From: an uncultured Erythrobacter sp.
GTDB taxonomy: Bacteria > Pseudomonadota > Alphaproteobacteria > Sphingomonadales > Sphingomonadaceae
Length of the DNA stretch: 64,000 nucleotides
Assembly: GCA_913061345.1 (NCBI GenBank)
Contig: CAJXTZ010000001.1
Span: 1-64,000 of the forward strand
Direction of reading: 5' to 3'
The translations under genes and the position numbers were made by a program. The notes below the pieces were generated by a model. The model did not search any database. It was not told where the DNA came from and was given only the letters and a program-made list of their open reading frames with translations. Numbering within the stretch: the stretch's first letter is position 1; the number at the start of each line of letters is the position of its first letter. Positions 1 to 9,468 of this stretch are shown in pieces.

Positions 1-433
1 AGCTAAGGTGGCATAATGAGAGACAAGCGACCGGAACCATACCGTTACAAGTCCAAGATGGTTGCAGCGCGCTGGCAGCCATTGTTCGTAGAGGCGGGGT
101 TAAGTCCCGCAGACAGAGGCAGTATTGAACCATGTCTGTGGCTCAAGAGCAGGCGCTGCAGGAATCTACCAACGCCACGTTTGGAAAGATGAGAAGAGAG
201 AAGCGCTCGATAATTGGAATGAGCATCTGGTCAAGATCCTCAATGACTTCGAACAGGCTTGAAGCATACGCTGCCGTAGCGATGGCTTGCGCATCTCATG
301 CCGATCCCTGTGCGGCAAGCATCGTAATCAGCCAGGAGACGTTTGCCAGATTGTAGGAGTTAGTGCTCGATGCCCTCAATGATAGCAGCCCGGCGCCTGG
401 CAGATTTAACTGCGATCTCCCCGTCTCGTTACT
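1..433. other. Window edge, no firm gene
   Basis: This stretch precedes the diguanylate cyclase. The only candidate is a 58-codon plus-strand frame at 16-192, with an AGGTGG sequence just before its ATG. Its product is basic, begins MRDKRPEPYRYKSK and matches nothing I recognise. It could be a truncated gene or chance. Other open frames here have no convincing ribosome binding site or domain. Confidence 0.3.
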
Positions 434-1429
434 TCAGGTTGCTAAGCCTTGGTAACGACCGTTGGCGACCTCAATCTCATCAGATCGTTCAATCGATCGT
501 ACTGGGCCCCGCTGATGCCCGACCGAGGTGGAGGCGGGATCGGAAGGCATGAGCTGCTCCAAGTCGCCCCGAACTGAAATCGCCACCATTAGCCCCACAT
601 TCTCTCTTTTCGCATGGTACATGAGAGAATCGGCTTGTTTCAGTTCTTTATCAATGGACCTTGATCCCGCAGGCAATATCAAGACTCCTAAGCTACATTT
701 CAGATCAATCTCACCTTCCCGGGTATCGAGGTTAAGCGCCTTGTTCAGCCGATTGGCGACGAGCTTGGCGGCCGCTGTGTCGCGCACCTGCATAGAGATC
801 ACGAATTCGTCACCGCCAATCCGCGCAAAGACATCATCCCGACGAATTTCTTTCCTGACAAGAGTAGCAAAAGATTTCAGCGCTTCATCGCCTGCTTCAT
901 GACCAAGCCGATCATTCAGCCGTTTCAATCCGTCTACATCGGCAAATATTAAGACGGTCATACCGGCTTGATCTGTGTTCTCTTCAACGGCCTCAAAAAA
1001 CGCCTTTCTGTTGAGAGCTCCTGTCAGCGGATCAATCCGGGCAAACCTCCACTCAATTTCGAGTGCAGTTCGGGCTACACCGAGCATGAGAACCACAGCG
1101 AGAGCGCTGCACAGCTGCAAAGCCACGACAATTGGCGCGTCAGCAAGAGCAACCGCATGGCCGCTCTGCTGCTGGATAAATGCAATGAACACAGCAAGGC
1201 AGAGTGCGAAGCGGTTTCCCACAAACCAAGCACCGCAAGCGCATATTAGCAGAAAGAATGGACCGAAGGCCACCGTCGAGGCGGCATTGCTAATGAAAAT
1301 CGCAATAAGGGCGCAACCAGCCAATGTCACCGAAGCGAGCGGTTTTGAGATCTGCATGAAAAGCGGCTGCCCAAGCCGCAACGCTCGGGACTTCTCTAGT
1401 CTTCGCTCGATTTTCCTTCTGGATTCCAT
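434..1429 (-). CDS. Membrane-bound diguanylate cyclase (GGDEF)
   Basis: Predicted to make cyclic di-GMP from two GTP at the inner membrane. The 331-residue protein has a basic N-terminus, then about four hydrophobic segments (roughly residues 30-120), then a GGDEF domain from about residue 130. The active-site motif GGDEF lies at 205-209. An RxxD inhibitory site (R196 to D199) sits exactly five residues upstream, so product feedback inhibition is expected. The family opening 'DPLTGALNRKAF' is intact. About 45 residues follow the catalytic domain without a recognised fold. There is no extracellular sensor domain of known type. It stands alone, with a gene-poor stretch upstream. Its closeness to polysaccharide genes fits the usual role of c-di-GMP in surface attachment, but that link is inference. 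Confidence 0.9.
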   Translation of the reverse strand: MESRRKIERRLEKSRALRLGQPLFMQISKPLASVTLAGCALIAIFISNAASTVAFGPFFLLICACGAWFVGNRFALCLAVFIAFIQQQSGHAVALADAPIVVALQLCSALAVVLMLGVARTALEIEWRFARIDPLTGALNRKAFFEAVEENTDQAGMTVLIFADVDGLKRLNDRLGHEAGDEALKSFATLVRKEIRRDDVFARIGGDEFVISMQVRDTAAAKLVANRLNKALNLDTREGEIDLKCSLGVLILPAGSRSIDKELKQADSLMYHAKRENVGLMVAISVRGDLEQLMPSDPASTSVGHQRGPVRSIERSDEIEVANGRYQGLAT

Positions 1430-2015
1430 GAAGGAAATGTAGCCAGATTATAGCTAAGATTTCGCTAATGGCCGCGAAGAAATTGCGGCCCAAAAACATC
1501 GTGTAGAATTGGCTCGCCGTGATCTATTGTTTTTGGTTGGATAATCAAGCCGAGAACTCATCTGACGACAAGAATGCCGCTTCTTGGCAAACGTCGAGTG
1601 ATCTACCACTATTCTTTGCAGCGTTAATAGATAAACTTGATCATAGCAAGCGATCTGAAAAAATTCACTCGTTCTGATATCACGAAGCGCACATCACTAT
1701 CGTGAGTCGGGCCCGTCGACACCAGAGGAAGATGCGCTGTTTGGAATGACCTGCAAGTAGTGCCGGGAACGTTAAACCGAGTTTCCCTCAATACGTCCGA
1801 AGATCGAAGTGGTGAACGATTTGTTGCGTAACAGAAGGGGATAACGGCGAAGCAAATTGCCTCCACAAGGGATCCGCGCTTCCACCGTACGTCTGCCTCA
1901 GTCGGACCGATTGGCCCAATCCTTATTGTGAACTGCAGCGTCAGCCCTAAGGTCCGCTCTTGCATCGCTGAAACGACAACCGTTCTCCGACAGGTCCGCG
2001 ACGATGTCCTTCCTC
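1430..2015. other. Gene-poor stretch
   Basis: Upstream region of the diguanylate cyclase, about 590 bp. A 113-codon minus-strand frame at 1624-1965 has no recognisable domain and no good ribosome binding site, so I do not call it. Nothing else is supported here. Confidence 0.4.
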
Positions 2016-2160
2016 CGTCTGCGAGCGAAGGCCAGATGAGCTTAAAGGCGCGGCGCTGATGCTTTGCCAGGCCAGAGAACAGCTCGGTGGTGAGGGCTAT
2101 AATGCCGACTGGTTCCGCGCCAATCTGGCCGACCGCGGGATCGCCGCTTGTATCCCCTCA
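2016..2160 (+). pseudogene. IS5-type transposase fragment
   Basis: Read with one frameshift near 2046, this strand gives SEGQMS, then KGAALML, then 'GYNADWFRANLADRGIAACIPS'-like residues, which is the middle of an IS5/IS427-type transposase. The protein is cut off about 30 bp before the left end of the IS3-type element. The same segment occurs in the other broken IS5-type copy at 5521-6311, but the two are clearly diverged. It is a remnant only, with neither N-terminus nor C-terminus present. Confidence 0.7.
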
Positions 2161-2229
2161 CCCTCACTGTTTATCCCACGCATTTGGAACACTGGACTTG
2201 TATCGGTTTTGCGCCGGTCGCCTATCTCA

Positions 2230-3087
2230 TTATACCACCTTGGCTTCAAATGCGAGCGGGCTGATGCCGCCCAGATATGAATGGCGTCTGCGGGTGTTGT
2301 AGAACCCGTTGATGTACTGGAAGATGGCAGCCTCTGCCTGCCTGCGTGTTGGCCAGCTCTGTCGCCAGATCAGCTCCGCCTTCAGAGATTTGAAGAACGT
2401 CTCGACTGAGGCGTTATCGTAGCAATTGCCCTTGCCACTCATCGATGGACGCAGGCCATAGACCTGCAGCTTCTTCTGATAATCGTAGGAGCAATATTGG
2501 CTGCCGCGATCGGAATGGAAAAGGCATCCCTCTGGCGGATTGCGCAGCCGGACGGCCATATCGAGCGCCCGGATCGCCAGATCCTTCTTCATCCTGTCGC
2601 TGACGGCCCACCCCACGACACGGCGACTATGCAGATCAAGGATGACGGCGAGATAGAGCCAGCCCTCGTGCGTCCAGACATAGGTGATGTCACCGGCCCA
2701 CTTCCGGTTGGGCATATCTGCTACAAAATCGCCTGCCAGCCAATTGGCGGCAACGCCAAGCCGGTGGTGGCTGTCGGTCGTAACCTTGTGTTTGCGCGTG
2801 CGAACCGGCTTGATCCCGTTGATCTTCATCAATCGACCGACCCGGCGCTCGCCAACAGCGAGCCCCGCCTCTTTGAGCTCCATTGTCATACGAGGGCGAC
2901 CATAGCTGCCAAGGCTAAGGCTGTACTGTTCCCGGATATGGGCCAGCACTTTCATGTCCGTCCGAACACGCTGGCTGATCGGCCACGTGCGCCATGAACG
3001 ATAGCCACGAGGGCTGACCTGCATCACGCGGCAGATTATCTCAACTGGCCATACATGACGCCAGTTCTCCACGAAAGCGAACCTCAC
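2230..3087 (-). CDS. IS3-family transposase OrfB (DDE integrase core)
   Basis: Catalytic half of the IS3 transposase, 285 residues. An HTH_21-like N-terminal region (about 40-100) precedes an rve integrase core. The DDE triad is visible as GDITYVW (first Asp), FHSDRGSQY (second Asp) and NASVETFFKSLK (Glu), and the family ending YNTRRRHSYLGGISP is present. The frame overlaps the end of OrfA by 4 bp, so the active OrfAB fusion is expected to come from ribosomal frameshifting, as is known for IS3 elements. The frame is undamaged. Confidence 0.93.
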   Translation of the reverse strand: MRFAFVENWRHVWPVEIICRVMQVSPRGYRSWRTWPISQRVRTDMKVLAHIREQYSLSLGSYGRPRMTMELKEAGLAVGERRVGRLMKINGIKPVRTRKHKVTTDSHHRLGVAANWLAGDFVADMPNRKWAGDITYVWTHEGWLYLAVILDLHSRRVVGWAVSDRMKKDLAIRALDMAVRLRNPPEGCLFHSDRGSQYCSYDYQKKLQVYGLRPSMSGKGNCYDNASVETFFKSLKAELIWRQSWPTRRQAEAAIFQYINGFYNTRRRHSYLGGISPLAFEAKVV

Positions 3088-3356
3088 GGCCGCTGGCTCG
3101 CGAAGAACTGTGTGGCCTTTTTTAGAATCTCCCTCTCCTCCTTGAGGATCCGGTTCTCCAGGCGAAGCCGTTCATTCTCGCGGGCCAGGTCTGCCTGCGG
3201 CGCGGCTACCAGATCAGAGGGCCGGTACTGCGACACCCACTTGCCCAGCGTCGACAAACCTACCCCCAAATCTGACGCCACACGCCGCCGCGACAGCCCG
3301 CTCGTCAGCGCGATCCGCACCGCCTCCTGCTTGAACTCTTCTGTATGCTTCTTCAT
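3084..3356 (-). CDS. IS3-family transposase OrfA (HTH_Tnp_1)
   Basis: DNA-binding half of the IS3 transposase, 90 residues. It has the HTH_Tnp_1 pattern: EEFKQEAVRIAL at the start, a helix-turn-helix around residues 20-40 (SRRRVASDLGVGLSTLGKWV), then a leucine-zipper-like helix near 58-80 (ENERLRLENRILKEEREILKK) used for multimerisation in this family. It ends inside the start of OrfB. Confidence 0.92.
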   Translation of the reverse strand: MKKHTEEFKQEAVRIALTSGLSRRRVASDLGVGLSTLGKWVSQYRPSDLVAAPQADLARENERLRLENRILKEEREILKKATQFFASQRP

Positions 3357-3481
3357 CCCGTCGGTCTCCTTGATCGAGTGTTAAACTCTCAAGTGACCGG
3401 CGCAAAACCGATACAAGTCCACCGTATGATGAGGGTGCTGGAAAGCGGCCATCCCATGTTACGGAATGACCGCTCCGATCA

Positions 3482-4058
3482 TCAGATCTCGGTTCGTTCT
3501 GCCAACAGCAGAGCATCTTCGACATCCACGCCAAGATAGCGGACTGTGTTTTCTATCCTTGACCGCCCCGGCAGAAACTGGATTGCGCGGATATCTCCCG
3601 TCGCTCGATAGATCATCGCAGCTTTCGTTCGGCGGAGTGAGTGCGTCCCATATTCTGCCTTTTGCAAACCTATTGCTGACACCCATTCACCTAGCAGGTG
3701 AGCGTACTGGCGAGTGTTCATCGGCTTGGCATGATCGATACGACTACGAAAGATGTAGTCGGGTCCCACCACGCCGCTCCAACCACGACAGCAGGGGTGC
3801 AGGCACATCGCCAGTCAATTCAAACTGAACTGGCTTATTGGTCTTCTGCTGTATCAGTATCGTGCGGGGTTCGGATGTCTTCGTCTGTAACGATGTCCTC
3901 GAGCTCATCTTCGCCAGATCACAACCGCGCAGTTTGCTGTCGATTGCCAGATCAAATAGCGCACGATCCCGCAGCCGCCCTTCGCGATCGAGATGGAAGC
4001 GTATCGCCCATATCTGCTTTTGTGTCAGAGGTCGCTTCGCGCCTATGGTTTTGCCCAT
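3482..4058 (-). pseudogene. Frameshifted tyrosine recombinase (integrase)
   Basis: Two minus-strand frames, 4058-3744 and 3808-3482, together make one short site-specific integrase of about 190 residues. The first gives the N-terminal part (LTQKQIWAIRFHL, RDRALFDLAIDSKLRGCDL, with the catalytic Arg region) and reaches SWLERRGGTRLH. The second resumes with IFRSRIDHAKPMNTRQYAHLL and has the HSLRRT box and the RIENTVRYLGVDVEDAL tyrosine region. The frameshift lies near 3745-3800. The usual LLGH motif reads LPGR, a second sign of decay. It borders the IS3 element and marks the left side of the polysaccharide and lasso block. Confidence 0.85.
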
Positions 4059-4300
4059 GTTCCAAGGTGCGCGACTTTGCGTTGCCGATCATATCGCGAG
4101 TAGCCCATGTTCGTTCTCCAAGGCCGGAATTGGCCATCTGTGGAATTGTATGCGTGAGTTAACTGTTTGTGGGCCGATTGCGGAACGGCAGCTTTCCGCC
4201 CAAGTAACCTTGAGAGCAGATACCCAGTTCGCGGGTGTGTGCAGCTAGCCAAAAAGCCGTCTACATAGAGATTTTGAATGATGGTTATTCCTAAACGATC

Positions 4301-5509
4301 ATGCCCGGGAGCTTGGTATTGCAAATTCTGATGCTAGCCTCAACACTACCGCGCTTCGAAGGAGACATGCAGGCGAATTTCGTAGGCGAGCAGGCCGCGG
4401 CATGGCAGCAGGCGCGTCCAGATGATCGGATCAGCATCCTCGCGCCGCATAGCGCCGGCATCGCTCCCCTCGATACGATACCAGGCGCCCACGTCCACCG
4501 GTTCAGGTACTTCGTGCCCTCTTCGGCGCAGCAATTGGCCTACCCGGCGATCCTGCCCAATCTGAAACGCAATCCGTTGCTGTGGGCGCAGGTGCCGCCC
4601 TTCATCCTTGCAGAATATGTCGCAGCCATGCAGCTCGCCAAGAAAATCTGTCCTCGAGTTATCTATGCGCATTGGGTCATGCCGCAGGGGCTGGTCGCCT
4701 GGCGTCTGTGGCGCGAAATGGGGATTCCCTACGTACTGCAGAATCATTCGTCCGACCTTGCGGTATTCGACAAGGCAGGAGAAATCGGCCGCAAGCTCGC
4801 GCGCGTGCTGCTGCGCGAAGCGTCACATTATTTCTGCGTCAACGCATCGCAACGCGACCATGCCTTGTCACTCTTCGACGGAGCGGAGCGCGAAGCAATG
4901 GCGGTCCGCTGTACGGTGCTGCCGATGGGTATTGCGATTGATGACGCACGAGCACCTGCGCCTGGCGAACAGTTCGAAATCGCCACGATCGGTCGCCTGT
5001 CGCGTAAGAAGGGGCTCGATCTGCTAATACGAGCGGCCGAAGCGCTGGCGGCGAAGGGCGTGCGTCCCCGCATCGGAATTGCCGGCGACGGGGAAGAGAG
5101 GGCACGGCTGGAGTCGATGGTTGTCGAGGCCGATATTACCTTTACCGGATTCCTGGCAGGAGAGCGAAAGGACCGGTTCCTGGCCTCTGCCGAAAGGTTC
5201 GTCTTTCCGGCCTTGGCCGCGGATGGTGATGTGGAAGGAATGCCCGTTGCGATGCTGGAGGCGATGGCGCGCGGAAAGCCGATATTGGTTAGTCGAGATA
5301 CGAATGTGCAAATGCTGCCCGAATGGCCCGAAATTTGCGAGGACGTGGTTTTCGTCGAAGCACCAGCCGAAATCGGTGCCCTCGCCGAGGGATTGGAGAA
5401 GATACTGCAGACCAAACCCAGCGAAAGGCTGGAGCGCTTGATGAGCCGCTATCATTGGACGAATTTGATCCAAGAATATCTCGCGCCCATTGAAGCGGCA
5501 TTGAACTAG
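4301..5509 (+). CDS. GT4-family glycosyltransferase
   Basis: Predicted cytoplasmic glycosyltransferase of the GT-B fold, 402 residues. The N-terminal acceptor domain carries PRFEGDMQANFVGEQAAAW near residues 17-35. The C-terminal nucleotide-sugar domain begins near FEIATIGRLSRKKGLDLLI and includes IAGDGEERARLE and the donor-binding E-x7-E stretch GMPVAMLEAMARGKPIL. The start is uncertain: the ATG at 4331 gives a more typical N-terminus (MLASTLPRF) than the ATG at 4301. It stands between mobile-element debris and may be a stranded member of the polysaccharide locus. Donor and acceptor cannot be read from sequence. Confidence 0.85.
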   Translation: MPGSLVLQILMLASTLPRFEGDMQANFVGEQAAAWQQARPDDRISILAPHSAGIAPLDTIPGAHVHRFRYFVPSSAQQLAYPAILPNLKRNPLLWAQVPPFILAEYVAAMQLAKKICPRVIYAHWVMPQGLVAWRLWREMGIPYVLQNHSSDLAVFDKAGEIGRKLARVLLREASHYFCVNASQRDHALSLFDGAEREAMAVRCTVLPMGIAIDDARAPAPGEQFEIATIGRLSRKKGLDLLIRAAEALAAKGVRPRIGIAGDGEERARLESMVVEADITFTGFLAGERKDRFLASAERFVFPALAADGDVEGMPVAMLEAMARGKPILVSRDTNVQMLPEWPEICEDVVFVEAPAEIGALAEGLEKILQTKPSERLERLMSRYHWTNLIQEYLAPIEAALN

Positions 5510-5520
5510 CGGCTCAGGAC

Positions 5521-6311
5521 TCATTGATCGAGCCAGAATATGACGGTTGCAGCGATGCAGATGGCGGACATCAAGGTGCCGGCACAGCGGTCGTAGCGGG
5601 TATGGATGCGGCGCCAGTCCTTGAGTTTGTTCTCGCCCTTGTGGCGCTGACGATAGAGGGTCCGATCGTGCGCGATCTGCAGTTTCGATTGGCTTTTGAA
5701 ACGATGCAGGCGGCAATGCCGCAGTCGGCAAGAGCGGCGCGAAACCAGTGGGCGTCATAGCACTTATCGCCGAGCATTGCCTTGGCCTTGGAGAGCGCGC
5801 TGAGCAGCAGCGCCGCACCCTTGTAATCGTTCGTCTGACCTTCGCTTAGCAGCATGACCAGTGGCCGCCCCTGGCCGTCACAGACGGCATGAATCTTGGA
5901 GTTCAGACCGCCTTTAGTGCGTCCAATACGTCTGGGAGCACAGCGAGTCAGATGATGATCGGGGATCATCATCCAGCAAGCCCCCTTTTTAACAGGCTGG
6001 CAGCTGTTCGGCGAACCTTGAAATGCGTGGCATCTATCATCAACTGACCAAGCTTACCGCTCCTGGCAGCCAGCGCGGCAAAGATCTTGTTTATCACGCC
6101 CATGCAGCTCCGGCGAACAATGCGATTATCGATGGCCTTGAGCGGGCCATAATCTGCAGGTGCATCGCGCCAAAGCGGGCAGTTACAGATCACGAAGATG
6201 ATCCCGCTAATGATCCGACGATCATCGCCCCGCGGGCACTCCATGCGATAGCGGGAAATATGGCTCGCTCCGGTGCATCTGCGCCTACCACAACCAAATC
6301 AGATCACTCAT
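5521..6311 (-). pseudogene. Broken IS5-type (IS427-like) transposase
   Basis: The minus strand encodes a degraded IS5-family transposase. It opens at ATG 6311 (MSDLIWLW, then an in-frame stop), continues through EPYFPLSHGVP, shifts to the frame of 6244-5969 (RRIISGIIFVICN, WRDAPADYGP, QLMIDATHFK), shifts again at the 4-bp overlap near 5970 (RRIGRTKGGLNSKIHAVCDGQGRPLVMLL, GDKCYDAHWFRAAL) and ends in a third frame with DWRRIHTRYDRCAGT and a stop at 5521-5523. At least one stop and two frameshifts rule out a functional single protein, even though many IS427 relatives use one programmed shift. I could not define terminal inverted repeats. Confidence 0.8.
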
Positions 6312-6547
6312 GACAACAGCTCCTCAGCGCTACCGTTGAATCAGATTATCAAGCCGTTGGGAATGCCCTGGGCCTAGTAGCTAATAGGCCATATGGCAGT
6401 GCTCGATCGGCAATGGCTGGCGCGGTCGATGCTAGAGCCAAGCTCGAAGAATTTTGGCTGAAGGGTTTTAATTCGGCAAGAGCGGGCGATGTTCGCCAAC
6501 CCCGCCACGCGGCACCTACTTGCAAAGTCGAGCAATTACTTTGCACA

Positions 6548-7567
6548 TCAGACAGGCACGTCCTTGGAACTGGCGTCGATATCTGTCAGCGTTCTGGAAA
6601 AACGTATTCGCGAAGTCTCGTCCATTTCGCGAGGCTTGATAAATTCAATCTGCGAAATTTGCTCCAACAGCTTCATGACAACATCAATCTCCAATTGACG
6701 AATTTCGTCTTCGTCAGCGATGTTAGCGTAAAGGCTATCGTTTAAATCAGCGGAATCGATGATTGCTAGGGCAGCTTCGCGCCGCGCTATGACGGTGCGG
6801 AGTTGTGATTTGCCGACGGCACCATCTCTGCGAAGAAAAATCATGCGAGCAAGATCGCAACGTCCACCGAACTGAACGGACATAAGATCCTCCACGTGTG
6901 CACGCGTCGCGATCAGAAAGCGCTCACCGGTAACGAAATTGAGCGCCATCCGAACCAAATCCTTGAAACGGATTGCGCTCTCGAGCGCAAAAGGCACCTT
7001 CATTGTGGTAAGGTTGTAGGTAAACAAGTGAAGCGGGCGCGCGTATGGGTATACCCGACCCGAACTCGCTTCGATCATCAGCAAGTCGTCACCAAGCAGT
7101 TGAAAGCCGTTTTGCGTGAGCGAAAGCGCCAGCGTGGTCTTCCCGGTCCCGCCATGAGCAGGGAAGACATAGCCCCTGCCGTCGCGCGAAACACCCGCTG
7201 CGTGCATAAACAAGATGCCGCATTCCAAGGGCTTCAAGTACATCACGGGCTCAAGCAACTGGCCCTGAATGAAGGCACCCAGTGGTGTCAAGTATAAGCG
7301 ATCCAGCCAATGCCGTTCAAAAATGATCTCTGGATGGGCTGTCTCCATCTCCCGGACCGCATAGCGAAACGTGAATATTCGCTTAAAATTCATTTCACGC
7401 ACTCCACCCGGTGGGATGCGGTCAACGACCGTAAGGGTGATGGATGGCACGCGACTTGACGACGGCGGACGCGAGATCCGCGCGTACTCATTGTCGAAGA
7501 ATTCGATATAGCTGGAAGGTGCATTTACACGCACTTCAACCAAGTCATTGAGCCGGTATGACTTCAT
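6548..7567 (-). CDS. HprK-like P-loop kinase, orphan copy
   Basis: A 339-residue protein related to the C-terminal kinase domain of HPr kinase/phosphorylase. The P-loop AHGGTGKTT lies at about 137-145, after the family's hydrophobic strand 'GILFMHAAGV' (about 117-125), and is followed by LLGDDLLMI (about 157-165). The N-terminal 110 residues are not recognised. It overlaps the UPF0104-type membrane gene by 4 bp (start 7567, upstream stop 7564), so the two are translationally coupled. A second HprK-like protein lies in the lasso cluster (39559-40476) but has a quite different N-terminus. No lasso protease, cyclase or precursor sits near this copy, so its substrate is unknown. Confidence 0.75.
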   Translation of the reverse strand: MKSYRLNDLVEVRVNAPSSYIEFFDNEYARISRPPSSSRVPSITLTVVDRIPPGGVREMNFKRIFTFRYAVREMETAHPEIIFERHWLDRLYLTPLGAFIQGQLLEPVMYLKPLECGILFMHAAGVSRDGRGYVFPAHGGTGKTTLALSLTQNGFQLLGDDLLMIEASSGRVYPYARPLHLFTYNLTTMKVPFALESAIRFKDLVRMALNFVTGERFLIATRAHVEDLMSVQFGGRCDLARMIFLRRDGAVGKSQLRTVIARREAALAIIDSADLNDSLYANIADEDEIRQLEIDVVMKLLEQISQIEFIKPREMDETSRIRFSRTLTDIDASSKDVPV

Positions 7568-8487
7568 CGATCCATGTCCTGAGTGTAGGCGCTTACTGGA
7601 CGGTTTGCCAACATGCCGACACCGCGCAGTCTATCGATCATCGTATACGCTACTGCCGCTGAAATATTGACCGCTAGGCCAAGCAAGCGGTTGAGCGCCG
7701 TCGCCAAAAAAGCGGCGGCGGGCGCAACGTCGACGAGATGCGCAATCAGCGACGAAAGCGCCTCACTGATCCCGAGGCCCGCCGGAGCGATCGATGCTGC
7801 ACTACCGAGAATAGTCGCGAACGCAAAGGACGCGGAATCGAACCAGGCGACCCCCATGCCTATCACCGTAAAGGCTAGCATCAACCGCAGTGCGAGAAGA
7901 GCAACACCCACAATACGCAGGGCAGCAGCGGTTACGGCAACGATCAAGTTAAATCGCCAAGTGAGCCAGCAGCAGATGGCGAGCGCGCTCGCAATGCTCG
8001 CCGCAAGTGTGGCGATGGCGGGCCAACCGAGTTCAATCAGCACAACCCCAGCACCTGCTCCTCCGACAGCGATCCACAATAGCGAAAAGGCGATCACCAG
8101 TTCTGCGCTGAGTTTTTTGCTACTGCCCGCTTCAATAAGGGCAGCTGCGCGCACGATCGCACCTCCTGGCAAAGGTAACATTTCCGCCACGTTGGAGAAT
8201 ACGCTGACTTTGACCGCATGGGAAAATCCGATCCTCACCTCCGCCGCATGGCTCATCAGCATCAAGTTGATAGCACCGTATGCGATACTCGCGGGAATCA
8301 GCAAAAGAACGATAGCAAAGAGCGGGTCCAGATTGATCGCCGAAGATGAGAGAGCAAGATTGCGCAGCGAGATTGCGCAACCGACGGCAAAGCCGGCCAG
8401 TGCAACCAACAAGATCGGGATCCGCCATGCCGAAAGCACAGATTTGATCCGAAAAAAGTCGTCAGTGAGAGCGCCGGATGTTCGCAC
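7564..8487 (-). CDS. UPF0104/LPG-synthase-like membrane protein
   Basis: A 307-residue integral membrane protein with about eight hydrophobic segments. It resembles the flippase-like transmembrane domain of lysylphosphatidylglycerol synthase (UPF0104). Features that fit are the conserved 'NVAEMLPLPGGAIVRAAAL' stretch near residues 95-115 and the glycine-rich SAASIAPAGLGISEALSSLIA stretch near 235-255. There is no catalytic aminoacyltransferase domain. It is the first gene of a two-gene operon with the HprK-like kinase. A role in moving lipid-linked sugars or lipids is possible from the family but not shown. Confidence 0.7.
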   Translation of the reverse strand: MRTSGALTDDFFRIKSVLSAWRIPILLVALAGFAVGCAISLRNLALSSSAINLDPLFAIVLLLIPASIAYGAINLMLMSHAAEVRIGFSHAVKVSVFSNVAEMLPLPGGAIVRAAALIEAGSSKKLSAELVIAFSLLWIAVGGAGAGVVLIELGWPAIATLAASIASALAICCWLTWRFNLIVAVTAAALRIVGVALLALRLMLAFTVIGMGVAWFDSASFAFATILGSAASIAPAGLGISEALSSLIAHLVDVAPAAAFLATALNRLLGLAVNISAAVAYTMIDRLRGVGMLANRPVSAYTQDMDR

Positions 8488-9090
8488 GTTTTGATATGTC
8501 CTTCCGGGGGTTTCGAGCGCAGCGGGGAGTGATATATAAAATCTATAGCTTTAGACATGGTAACCGACCAACTCCCCTCTGCAGAATTTTCGGCCAAATA
8601 GAACTAACAGCTGACGTTAATCTCGTTCGGCCGATATGCGATTATAAGGTGTCGACACGATCGCGTCGTGGAGCGTTCTTGAGGAAATAAATCATACAAT
8701 CCGGACAATGCCCTGTATCGTCTGCGCCACCATATTGAGTGCTACGCCCGGTGAACGTCTCAACTATGCCGCCGCATTACACAAGTGCTGGCTGACCTTC
8801 ACACTGGTGAGGTCCCCGCCACCGGTAAACGCAATTGAGAGCAGTAATTGGCCTGCATGCAATAGGCAGCGGAAGCCTGGTAGCCGACCATGTGCTTGCC
8901 TGCCATATAGCCGATCTGTCCGATTGGAAGGCCAAATGTGCCAAGCTCGAAACGACTTCAATCACATCCTCATATTCTGCTTCCAGCGAAAGTGCGATGA
9001 CATTTATCATTCTGGGTAGATAAACCACAGCGAGCGCTTTCGCTGGTCACGTTCTTCACAAAATCTTGAGATCGCTGGGAATATGAGTGC
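8488..9090. other. Gene-poor stretch
   Basis: About 600 bp upstream of the UPF0104 gene. An 83-codon minus-strand frame (8777-9028), with MINVIALSLEAEYEDVIEVV near its N-terminus, looks mildly protein-like but has no recognised domain. The stretch probably holds the promoter of the 8487-6548 operon and otherwise decayed sequence. Confidence 0.35.
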
Positions 9091-9091
9091 T

Positions 9092-9390
9092 TCACGGCGT
9101 GACGCAAACCTGCCGGTGTCCCTTTCGTCGCGTGGTAGCGTGGTCGTCGTAATGATCGACCAGCGCTCCGATCTGGATCTCGAGATTGCCGGGCAAGAAG
9201 TAGTTTTCCAGCAGGATGCGGTTCTTCAAGGTCTGGTGCCAGCGCTCGATCTTGCCCTGTGTCTGGGGATGGAACGGAGTGCCGCGAACGTGCTTCATCT
9301 TAAGATCAGCAAGACAGTCAGCCAGCTCGCCAGCAACATAGCTGGGGCCATTGTCGGACAGCAGGCTCGGTTTGGTGCTCCGTGTCCGAA
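9092..9390 (-). pseudogene. IS3-type transposase C-terminal fragment
   Basis: The minus strand reads STKPSLLSDNGPSYVAGELA, then ADLKMKHVRGTPFHPQTQGK and IERWHQTLKNRILLENYFL, which is the end of an rve integrase core (second Asp in SDNGPSY, Glu in GKIERWHQ). The N-terminal half and first Asp are absent, and the C-terminus runs out of frame after HYDDHATTRRKGH. It belongs to a different IS3 subgroup from the intact element at 2193-3421. Confidence 0.8.
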
Positions 9391-9468
9391 ATAGGAGCGC
9401 AAAGCTGCCATCCCATGGAATGTTATCGGGTCTACTAGCGAAGCCCGATCAAGCGACTGTTTCACTCC

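Larger units (their letters stand above)
2193..3421 (-). mobile_element. Complete IS3-family insertion sequence
   Basis: The element is bounded by perfect 27-bp terminal inverted repeats at 2193-2219 and 3395-3421 and holds two overlapping transposase genes in the usual IS3 arrangement. Total length is 1229 bp, typical of the family. I see no direct target repeat in the bases next to the two ends, so the original site may have recombined or the ends may be offset by a base or two. It has landed beside an IS5-type fragment on the left and a dead tyrosine recombinase on the right. Intact ends and frames suggest it is the youngest mobile element in this zone. Confidence 0.9.

Noticed and set aside
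5024..5818. 264-codon minus-strand frame opposite the GT4 gene
   Set aside because: It overlaps a clear glycosyltransferase and then runs into the IS5-type remnant; no domain.
7613..8494. 293-codon plus-strand frame opposite the UPF0104 gene
   Set aside because: Its translation is Ala/Arg/Ser/Thr-rich without a domain, as expected for the complement of a GC-rich membrane gene.
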